A stretch of 59,293 bases of DNA, taken from assembly GCA_964549765.1 (NCBI GenBank), contig CAZJWR010000020.1, forward strand, positions 1 to 59,293, given 5' to 3'. A model generated the notes under the pieces. The model was not told the DNA's origin, ran no database searches, and worked only from the letters and a program-made list of their open reading frames with translations. The stretch comes from CAZJWR01 sp964549765 (GTDB lineage Bacteria > Zixibacteria > MSB-5A5 > GN15 > JAAZOE01). This document shows positions 16,439 to 23,378 of the stretch, in pieces; position 1 is the first letter of the stretch; every line of letters begins with the position of its first letter. A program made the position numbers and the translations under genes.

Positions 16439-17626
16439 TCATTCGTCATCGGCGGCGATATCCGCCAGCAGCTTCGCCGTCATATCCTCCCAGATAAAAT
16501 CGGCGGCCACTTTTGGGCCAATTTCCTGCGATACCGCCGGATTGGATTCGAGCATTTTTCGGGTCGCCGTGCGCCACGCGTCGGCTTGATTGTCGCCGAC
16601 CACCCTGACCAGTGATTCCGGAAACGATTTCAATTCTGCGATCGGGGAAGCGACCATGGGCAGTCCGGCGGCGGCCATCTCGTAAAATTTCAGCGGATTG
16701 AGAAATTCGAAAAAGGGCGTATCCCGGTAGGGCATAATACCGAGATCGAAGCTTTTCAATATCGATGGGACATCTTTATGAGGGAATTCACCGGGAAAAT
16801 GGACGTTATGCAGACCGGACATTCGTTTGCGGATTTTGTCGTCGCTGATGCGGCCCACAAAGACAAAATTCCATTGCGGCTCCCGCGAGGCCAGATCCTT
16901 GATAAGCTTCCAGTCCAGCCGCTCGGAAATCATCCCGGCATAACCCAGGCGCGGCGAAGGTACCTGCATGATTTCCGGATAAGGTTCGACTTTCGGATCG
17001 GACAGCTTCTTGAAGGCTTCGCGGGCGAGACCGTTGCCAAACACATATGTACGACGATAATTCTTGGCGTACTTCTCATGGATTTTCCGTGACGTCGTCA
17101 GCAATAAGTCGATCCGGCCGCGGCGTTTTGCCTCCAGGCGGTTGACATAATCGAGTTCGTTGCCGTCGTCGTCGGTCAGGTTGTCGTAGATTTCGAAAAT
17201 ATTGAAACTACCGTCGAACAGCCGCGTGACATACCCTTGGTGCGGATAATGAAACCACACCATCGGCGCCGGTTCGGTGATATCGAGCCGCTTCTGAAGA
17301 TGGGCAAATGATCGCCGCAGGGCCAGCAGGTTGGCTTTTTCGAACATGGGCACCAGATTGGCGATCTGGTCGTGGACATAATACTTGGGGCGATAGAGAA
17401 ACAGGTTTTCGGACATGCGTTCCAATCGCGGCGGGGTCAGCATGTCGGGAATTTGCTTGGGGCGGCGGATGGCGGTCGTTTGCAGGCAGATCGGCCTATT
17501 GACGGCGACGACCGTGCTGCCGTATTCGCGGGCAGATTCGGCCAGCGCGTAGACCAGTGGCCGCCGCATATATATCCGCCAATCGACGGCGGTGAAAACG
17601 AGTATGAGCTTGGGAATTATGCTCAA
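16439..17626 (-). CDS. Glycosyltransferase (GT-B fold)
   Basis: A roughly 395-residue GT-B glycosyltransferase. The N-terminal half includes FEIYDNLTDDD and LLLTTSRKIHEKY. The C-terminal nucleotide-sugar domain has RLGYAGMISERLDWKLI, NFVFVGRI, the motif DLGIMPYRDTPF and the EFLNPLKFYEMAAAGLPMV signature with its conserved Glu pair. Such enzymes build surface polysaccharide or glycolipids; donor and acceptor are unknown. TTG 17626 is chosen because GGAG precedes it at good spacing. ATG 17671 is the alternative, and the much longer reading frame further upstream is antisense to the kinase gene. Divergent from the histidine kinase at 17768. Confidence 0.82.
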   Translation of the reverse strand: MSIIPKLILVFTAVDWRIYMRRPLVYALAESAREYGSTVVAVNRPICLQTTAIRRPKQIPDMLTPPRLERMSENLFLYRPKYYVHDQIANLVPMFEKANLLALRRSFAHLQKRLDITEPAPMVWFHYPHQGYVTRLFDGSFNIFEIYDNLTDDDGNELDYVNRLEAKRRGRIDLLLTTSRKIHEKYAKNYRRTYVFGNGLAREAFKKLSDPKVEPYPEIMQVPSPRLGYAGMISERLDWKLIKDLASREPQWNFVFVGRISDDKIRKRMSGLHNVHFPGEFPHKDVPSILKSFDLGIMPYRDTPFFEFLNPLKFYEMAAAGLPMVASPIAELKSFPESLVRVVGDNQADAWRTATRKMLESNPAVSQEIGPKVAADFIWEDMTAKLLADIAADDE

Positions 17627-17767
17627 GTATGGAATCTCCGTGTGTCGGTCTAACGATCTGCAGACTATCATAGGCATTTGGAGCACCAGAGACAAGAGGA
17701 AAAAGCACTCGGCGATCAAGGGGTTAGGGGACGCGGGTTCAGTTGGTTCTTGACTATTCTGCCGAAA

Positions 17768-19102
17768 ATGGCCTTTATTTCCCCTATGCGGGCGCGGAAT
17801 AAAGCGGCCATCGCGGCTATCGTGTTTACCGCCCTGGCGCTGGCGGCGTTCAACGCCGGCTGGTGGTGGTACTACCGGTCGATCCAAACCTATTTGGAAT
17901 ACCAGCTTTCCCAGCGACTCACCGGGGTGGCGGCCACGGCGGCGGTGCATATATCCCCGGAGGACGTCGAAGCGCTCCTGATCGACAATCTCGACGTCTA
18001 CGCCGCCCAGCTTCTGTATCTCGATTCGCTGGCCCGGATCGATTCGCTCTCGGAAGCCTCGATTATCGATCTCGATTTCGACTATTTGGTTTCCACCCGC
18101 GATGATATTCCCCCCGAAGGCTATCTTCTGGCGCAACTCAATTTCGACTCCATCAGCATTGCGGTGGCCGGACGCCCGGCTGCGTCGGCGCTCTACGACG
18201 TCGACGGCACCTATTTGAAATCGGCCTATGCGCCTTTGTTCAATACCGACGGCGACGTTGCCGCCATATTCGTCGCCGAGGCCGGCGCGGGATATTTCTC
18301 GCTGTTGGGAAGTCTGCGCAAAAACCTGTTCGCACTGGCCGGCGGTTCGGCCCTCGTGGTGATCGTATTCATGGTTTTTTACATCATCTACAATCGGCGC
18401 ATGACCGCCGCGGAGGAAAAGCTGTTTCAGGCCGGCTCGCAGGCGGCTCTGGGCCGCATGGTGGCTGTCGTCAGCCATGAAATAAAAAACCCGATGATGA
18501 TCATCCGCGCCGCCGGGGAACGGATTGAAAAAAAATACGAAGATCAGGAAGCGTCGTTTATCGTCGAAGAGGTTTCGCGACTGGATAACATCGTCTCCGG
18601 TTACCTGTCGTTCGCAAAAGGAAGCTTTTCGCTGAGCCTTTCGGCCGTCGATCCGGCCGCGATGGGCCGCAAGATCGTCGACGAATTCCGGCCGCAATTT
18701 GAAGCACAGGGAATCGAATTGAGGATTGATATCGATAATAATCTGCCGCAAATAACCGCCGACCGTATCGGCCTCCGGCAGGTGATCATCAACCTGCTGC
18801 TGAACGCCATGCAGACCGTCTCCGGGGAGGAGCATCGGTCGCGGAAAATCGTCGGCATGAGCATGCATCGCGAAAACGACACAATAAGAATTCGCATTTC
18901 GGACAACGGGCCGGGAATCAAACCGTCGCAACGGGACAAGCTGTTCGAGCCGTTTTTCACGACCAAGACGCAGGGGTCGGGATTAGGGCTGTACCTCAGC
19001 CGCCGCATAATCGAGCAACATCGCGGAACCATCGGCGTATCATCGAATGACCGGGGAATGACGACGTTTACCGTGACCCTGCCGTTAGGAGAACAGGCAT
19101 GA
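17768..19102 (+). CDS. Membrane sensor histidine kinase (NtrB-like)
   Basis: A 444-residue sensor kinase. Membrane segments lie at about residues 14-32 and 180-202, enclosing a periplasmic sensor of about 150 residues. The HisKA motif is AVVSHEIKNPM, the N box NLLLNAMQTV, G1 DNGPGI and G2 GSGLGLYLSRRI. The organisation resembles ZraS/AtoS-like kinases paired with NtrC-type activators. Start is uncertain (ATG 17768 or 17786); neither has a strong ribosome binding site. The stop overlaps the next gene, a sigma-54 activator, by 4 nt, so the two form a cognate pair. Confidence 0.92.
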   Translation: MAFISPMRARNKAAIAAIVFTALALAAFNAGWWWYYRSIQTYLEYQLSQRLTGVAATAAVHISPEDVEALLIDNLDVYAAQLLYLDSLARIDSLSEASIIDLDFDYLVSTRDDIPPEGYLLAQLNFDSISIAVAGRPAASALYDVDGTYLKSAYAPLFNTDGDVAAIFVAEAGAGYFSLLGSLRKNLFALAGGSALVVIVFMVFYIIYNRRMTAAEEKLFQAGSQAALGRMVAVVSHEIKNPMMIIRAAGERIEKKYEDQEASFIVEEVSRLDNIVSGYLSFAKGSFSLSLSAVDPAAMGRKIVDEFRPQFEAQGIELRIDIDNNLPQITADRIGLRQVIINLLLNAMQTVSGEEHRSRKIVGMSMHRENDTIRIRISDNGPGIKPSQRDKLFEPFFTTKTQGSGLGLYLSRRIIEQHRGTIGVSSNDRGMTTFTVTLPLGEQA

Positions 19103-20427
19103 ATCGGATACTGGTGATAGATGACGAACCGAAAATGACCATGTTGATTTCATCCACCCTCGCGGAGATCGGCATGATAGTCGATACCGCCGCCACCGGC
19201 CGGGAGGCGATGGAACGCCTGACCGATAAACATTACGATCTGGTGGTCACGGATATCCGCATCCCCCCCCCGGACGGCATGGAGATACTGGGATGGCTGC
19301 GGGAAAATCGGCCCGAAACCATCGTCATTATAATGACGGCTTTTGCCGAGGTTAAAACGGCGGTCGAAGCGATGAAACGAGGCGCCGCTGATTATCTCAT
19401 CAAACCGTTTCCCCTGGACGAACTGACCCTGCAGGTGCGCCGGCTGCTCAATCAACGCCGCACCCGGGAACTCAAGGAAATGCGGGAGCAGGACTACGAC
19501 GCCCTCGCCTACGACGATTTCATCGGCAAAGCCCCCGCGACCAAAAAACTCCTTGATCTGATCGAAAAAGTCGCCGTCACCGACACCACCGTGCTGATTT
19601 ACGGGGAATCCGGCACCGGCAAGGAGCTGGCGGCTCGGATGATTCATAATCTGTCGCAGCGTCGCGACGAGCCGTTCATCGCCGTCAATTGCGCCGCCCT
19701 GACCGAAACGCTGTTGGAATCCGAGCTGTTCGGCCACGAAAAAGGCGCTTTCACCGGAGCCGTAGCGCGTAAACCGGGGCGGTTCGAACTGGCCGGCGGC
19801 GGGACGGTGTTCCTGGATGAGATCGGCGAAATGTCGGCCGGCCTGCAGGCCAAGCTCCTGCGGGTGCTGGAGGAAAAACGGGTCACCCGAGTCGGCGGTG
19901 TGGATGAAATCACCGTCGATGTCCGGCTGGTTGCGGCCACCAATCGAAATTTGAAAGAAATGGTCCGGGAAGGAAAATTCCGTGACGATCTCTATTTTCG
20001 CATAAACGTCTTCCCCGTTACCATGCCTCCCCTTCGGGAGCGGCGTCAGGATATCCCCCGGCTGGCGGAGTATTTTTTGAAAAAAAGAGGTTTTGGCTAT
20101 CCTGACCTGGACGACGAGGTCATGGAGATGCTGACCAGGTATTCCTGGCCGGGCAATATCCGGGAGTTGAAAAATATCCTGGATCGCGCCGTGATCCTGG
20201 CCGGCGACAGTCCGATTGATCTCAACTGCATCGGCATTGATGAAGACGAGGTCGGCGATCCGGACGTTGTCGGTGACGGCGGAAAATCTTTGGGTGAAAA
20301 AGAGAAAGAAATGATCCTGGATGCCTTGAAACGGGCGGGAAATAACAAGACGGAAGCGGCCAAATTGTTGGGTATTAGTCGCCGCCGACTGTATTCCCGG
20401 ATGAAAATTTACCGGATTGCCCCGTGA
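19099..20427 (+). CDS. Sigma-54-dependent response regulator (NtrC family)
   Basis: A 442-residue activator. Receiver residues 1-120 have D8/D9, phospho-acceptor D52 and the Lys in IKPF. The central AAA+ domain (about 140-370) has Walker A GESGTGKE, the sigma-54-contacting loop GAFTGA, Walker B GTVFLDEIGE and the R finger region FRDDLYFRINVF. A Fis-type helix-turn-helix ends the protein (NNKTEAAKLLGISRRRLYSR). On phosphorylation it would remodel sigma-54 polymerase. A sigma-54-like promoter and four direct repeats lie immediately downstream, before the coiled-coil protein gene, so that operon is its likely target (inference). Nine consecutive C near 19263-19272 encode PPP and are a frameshift-prone tract. 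Confidence 0.95.
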   Translation: MNRILVIDDEPKMTMLISSTLAEIGMIVDTAATGREAMERLTDKHYDLVVTDIRIPPPDGMEILGWLRENRPETIVIIMTAFAEVKTAVEAMKRGAADYLIKPFPLDELTLQVRRLLNQRRTRELKEMREQDYDALAYDDFIGKAPATKKLLDLIEKVAVTDTTVLIYGESGTGKELAARMIHNLSQRRDEPFIAVNCAALTETLLESELFGHEKGAFTGAVARKPGRFELAGGGTVFLDEIGEMSAGLQAKLLRVLEEKRVTRVGGVDEITVDVRLVAATNRNLKEMVREGKFRDDLYFRINVFPVTMPPLRERRQDIPRLAEYFLKKRGFGYPDLDDEVMEMLTRYSWPGNIRELKNILDRAVILAGDSPIDLNCIGIDEDEVGDPDVVGDGGKSLGEKEKEMILDALKRAGNNKTEAAKLLGISRRRLYSRMKIYRIAP

Positions 20428-20437
20428 TGTGTCCTCT

Positions 20438-20533
20438 GCGGTACAGATGGCCGAGGCGGTACAAGACGAAAGGGCTGCCTATTTGGGCGGGAAGCGGTAA
20501 CTTCTTGAAATACAATTTCTTAATAGGCGGTAA
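20438..20533 (+). promoter_or_regulatory. Four direct repeats, likely activator-binding sites
   Basis: GCGGTA[AC] occurs four times in the 160-nt gap after the NtrC-like gene: 20438-20444, 20456-20462, 20494-20500 and 20527-20533. All are on the same strand, and the last starts 23 nt before the -24 element of the sigma-54-like promoter. The position is that of an upstream activating sequence for an NtrC-type regulator. Confidence 0.5.
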
Positions 20534-20548
20534 CAGTCGTTGCGCGAT

Positions 20549-20564
20549 AGGCACGCCACTTGAA
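20549..20564 (+). promoter_or_regulatory. Sigma-54 (-24/-12) promoter
   Basis: AGGCACGCCACTTGAA matches the sigma-54 consensus TGGCACG-N4-TTGC[AT] with the invariant GG (20550-20551), correct 10-nt spacing and TTG. The -12 C reads A. It would start transcription near 20576, just before the coiled-coil gene. Encoded right after a sigma-54 activator gene, this fits direct local control. Confidence 0.6.
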
Positions 20565-20587
20565 ACCTTCTTTGGCAGAAAGAAGGA

Positions 20588-21637
20588 ATGATGCGTATGA
20601 AAGCTAAGCTAATGATAGTCGCTTTTCTCCTGGCGATACCTCTGGCCGCGCCGGTAGCCGCTCAGAATGGCGGCATGAACCGAATGGACCGGCTGCGAGA
20701 AGCAGTCGATAAGACCCAAGACGTCATTGCTGAGGCCAAAGAAGCGGTATCCGAGAGCGGCTCGGAACGGGCCCGGAACCAGTTGGCGGTGGCGATCCGT
20801 CTCCAGAATACGGCGATGGAAATGATGCGCTCCGGCGCCGTCTTCGATGACGCTTTCGTGATGCAGGTCGGCAAGTATACGCTCAATGCACGCAGCAAGG
20901 CCCAACGAGCGATTGCGATAACCCGCCAGGCCGAGGAGAACGAAGACTACGTGCGGGGACGGCTGGAACGAACGGACGAATTGATCCGCCGAGCCGAAGA
21001 GGAATCTGACAATGACACGCCGCCGGGATTGAAAGTGCTGATGGATACCGCCCGGGATCAGCAGGAGCGGGCGCGGGAATTGTTCCGCAACCGTCGGCTC
21101 AAGGGGTCCCTGCAATTGACCCTGCAGACGGAACGGTCGCTGATCCGGGCCATGGAACAGCTGGGCACGCATGTACGGGCGCAGAAGCGTTATCAGGCCC
21201 AGCTTGACCGCTTTATCCAGTTGCGGGAACAGCTTGAGGCAGGCAGCGAGGCCGAACGTGCGGAGACAGGCAACCAGCTCAAAGAAGCCGAGATGCTCCG
21301 CGCGCAGGCGGAAAAATTGGCCGGGCAGGAACGCTTTGGCCGCGCCGAGAAGATCATGACGCAGGCGGTCGAGGCGCTTTCGCGTCAGGCGGAAAGGCTT
21401 CGCGAACCGGCCAAGATCAAGGCCGCCCTCGAAAATCTCACCCGCGAAATGGAACGGATTCAGGAACGGGTGGAAAACAGTGGCGCCCCGGGACTCAGGG
21501 AACAATACCGAAACGCCCGCCAGCACGTCGATAAGGCTTCGGACATGTATGCGCAGAACAATTATGAAGCGGCGGCGGCCCAGATTCAAGCCGCTCGACA
21601 ACTCATGCACAGGATCGCGCGGGCGCTGGGAGAATAA
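20588..21637 (+). CDS. Exported coiled-coil protein
   Basis: About 346-349 residues: a signal peptide (to about residue 29, ending AAPVAAQ), then an almost wholly helical, charged chain rich in Glu, Arg, Gln and Ala. Heptad-like segments include RLREAVDKTQDVIAEAKEAV and LTREMERIQERVENSG, with no catalytic motif. Likely a periplasmic structural or lipid- or envelope-associated protein. Either ATG 20588 or ATG 20597 could be the start; AGAAGGA suits the latter best. Driven by the predicted sigma-54 promoter and co-transcribed with the outer-membrane protein gene 4 nt downstream. Function unknown; an envelope-stress role under the neighbouring kinase/activator is inference. Confidence 0.8.
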   Translation: MMRMKAKLMIVAFLLAIPLAAPVAAQNGGMNRMDRLREAVDKTQDVIAEAKEAVSESGSERARNQLAVAIRLQNTAMEMMRSGAVFDDAFVMQVGKYTLNARSKAQRAIAITRQAEENEDYVRGRLERTDELIRRAEEESDNDTPPGLKVLMDTARDQQERARELFRNRRLKGSLQLTLQTERSLIRAMEQLGTHVRAQKRYQAQLDRFIQLREQLEAGSEAERAETGNQLKEAEMLRAQAEKLAGQERFGRAEKIMTQAVEALSRQAERLREPAKIKAALENLTREMERIQERVENSGAPGLREQYRNARQHVDKASDMYAQNNYEAAAAQIQAARQLMHRIARALGE

Positions 21638-21641
21638 GCAT

Positions 21642-22988
21642 TTGGCCGACATTCGCACCGAGTTGTTTATCCTGCTTGCACTGACGGCGGTGGTGGCGAC
21701 GGCCTCTGCCGCCGATTTATTGGATAACCGGGGTTTCTCGGCCAAAGTCGGAGGAGAATACCAACTCATCTCCCAGGAATATTATCGAGTCATAACCGAC
21801 ACCGTCACGGTCGATCTGATCGAAACCTGGCAGCTCGACCGGGATAAAATCGACGATTTTATCTTCAAAACCGATCTGGGATACAAGTACCGCGACGATC
21901 GGAATCGGTTCGATATTTCCACCGATCTGGAAGTCTCGGGCGAACGGTTCCTGGGACGCGCCGACGCGGTCTACCGATTCGGAAATAACGACCATAGCAC
22001 CAAGATGGCGGCGACGGTGGAATCGAGGGCCCCCTACGGTGACGGCGACAATCGGCAGGAAGGATACAATCACCTGCTGGGATACCTGCGCACGGATCAT
22101 ATGCTCGGCGCCAAATTCGGCCTTAACGCCAGGATCGGCTACAATTGGGTGGGCTTTTCCGAATCGGTGGAAGCAAGCGGCGCGGGCGATACCGATTTTG
22201 TGTCCAGCAATATCTTTCCCTCTTATGATTATGGGATATTCACCGGCAGCCTCGGCGGCGTGCTTCTGTTTTCGGAATTCGGGCACGATCTGAGCTGGCA
22301 GGCGGTCTTTCGGAACCGTAAGGTTCCGGACAGCTCCCTAGCCGATTATGACAGCTATCGCCTCGAAGTGAATTACAACAACATCGGTCTGGACGGCTAT
22401 GCCGCCATCACCGGCTATATCGAAGCAAAAGATTACGCCCGAGCCGATGACGAGGACGATTACTCGGCCGTCGAGCTCACCGGACTGGCCAGCCGCTCAT
22501 TGGGGGCAAGATGGGAGGGGGCCTTCTATTTTCTGGCCGATGCCTACTGGTATGACCGGCCGGATGTGGTGCACCGCGATTACCGGTTGCTGCGCGGCGA
22601 ACTCAGGAGCTCGTATCAGGTTGACGGCGTCGGGGCGGGGCCAATGGTGCGATTGGAGTTTCGCCATGAAAATACGTCGCCGGACAGCTCTCTCGATTAC
22701 TTTTCCGACACCTACACTCAGTGGGAAATCGGCGCCCACGCCGAAATGCTCGAAATCCGCCGGCTGTATTTTGCAGCCGAACTCACTATTGGCCGTCGTG
22801 ATTATGGTAATGAGGTGGAGGCGCTAACGTCCTATCGTCTGGTCTCTCCGTCATTGGTGGCCACCTACTCCCTCAATGACCGTTTTTCCGTCAATATATT
22901 GTTCGACGGCGTCTTCGAGCGGCACGACCGGGTCGAGGACAATACCACCTTGTATTTGCTGACAGTCGGCGTGAGCGCCCGCTTATAG
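21642..22988 (+). CDS. Predicted outer-membrane beta-barrel protein
   Basis: About 448 residues: a signal peptide (LFILLALTAVVATASA, cleaved near AAD), then alternating aromatic/polar strands typical of an outer-membrane barrel. It ends in the strand TLYLLTVGVSARL. The frequent Tyr and Asp pattern (YRDDRNRFDISTDLEVSG, YSLNDRFSVNILFDGVF) fits a 16-20-strand barrel, but I recognise no family. TTG 21642 is chosen because GGGAGAA lies 7 nt upstream and the signal peptide begins here; a longer in-frame extension overlaps the previous gene out of register. It starts 4 nt after the coiled-coil gene, so the pair is one operon. Confidence 0.78.
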   Translation: MADIRTELFILLALTAVVATASAADLLDNRGFSAKVGGEYQLISQEYYRVITDTVTVDLIETWQLDRDKIDDFIFKTDLGYKYRDDRNRFDISTDLEVSGERFLGRADAVYRFGNNDHSTKMAATVESRAPYGDGDNRQEGYNHLLGYLRTDHMLGAKFGLNARIGYNWVGFSESVEASGAGDTDFVSSNIFPSYDYGIFTGSLGGVLLFSEFGHDLSWQAVFRNRKVPDSSLADYDSYRLEVNYNNIGLDGYAAITGYIEAKDYARADDEDDYSAVELTGLASRSLGARWEGAFYFLADAYWYDRPDVVHRDYRLLRGELRSSYQVDGVGAGPMVRLEFRHENTSPDSSLDYFSDTYTQWEIGAHAEMLEIRRLYFAAELTIGRRDYGNEVEALTSYRLVSPSLVATYSLNDRFSVNILFDGVFERHDRVEDNTTLYLLTVGVSARL

Positions 22989-23022
22989 CCGATGGTGTGC
23001 AAAGTTTGCACCAAAAAACCGC

Positions 23023-23050
23023 TTGACAATCCGGGGGAAAGTGTTACCTT
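23023..23050 (+). promoter_or_regulatory. Promoter with long structured 5' leader
   Basis: TTGACA (23023-23028), 16 nt, TACCTT (23045-23050). Transcription from here gives a leader of about 320 nt before ATG 23379, unusually long compared with the 20-90 nt leaders elsewhere in the window. Confidence 0.5.
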
Positions 23051-23056
23051 GTATTC

Positions 23057-23378
23057 GTCTAGGGATTAGTTGTGTTTTGACGCACCTTTACGAGTTTCAG
23101 ATGCACCTTAAGTAGCTTTTAGTACTTACTGCAAGTACATCAAGTTACATGTATGCTCTTACAAAAGGCCTTTTTACTGAGATTTGAACTCAATGTTTGA
23201 CTTGAGGTAGGTTAGTGCGCTTTTCGTTCTGCTTCAATGCTTAGCATCTTCGATGAACGGAAGGTCGCAGTAGCTTACACCTCTTGTAAAACAGAGGCTA
23301 AAAAGTAAAAAGGTTCCTTAATTCATTATGGTGTCCATGTGGGTGCCATTATGAACTAAATTACAAAGGAGCAGTGTA
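23057..23378 (+). promoter_or_regulatory. Long AT-rich structured leader of the cohesin/dockerin gene
   Basis: About 320 nt with several short hairpins: GTACTT/AAGTAC (23122-23138), CTCAA/TTGAG (about 23188-23206) and CCTCT/AGAGG (about 23280-23297). A long imperfect stem at 23322-23355 (TTCATTATGGTGTCC with GGGTGCCATTATGAA, one T-T mismatch and three G-U pairs) ends 10 nt before the AAAGGAG ribosome binding site. No riboswitch family, tRNA or small ORF with a ribosome binding site was recognised. It may control translation or mRNA stability. Confidence 0.45.

Noticed and set aside
17627..18931. Long - strand extension of the glycosyltransferase frame
   Set aside because: It is antisense to the histidine kinase, which has clear domains. 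The glycosyltransferase homology and the GGAG-TTG start both place its beginning at 17626.
22997..23018. GTGTGCAAAGTTTGCAC-like repeat after the outer-membrane gene as a terminator
   Set aside because: The stem has essentially no loop and is followed by A rather than T on the + strand.
23040..23378. tRNA, 6S RNA or known riboswitch in the long leader
   Set aside because: No acceptor/T-arm pairing, no TTCGA motif in the right setting, and no conserved aptamer sequence that I recognise.
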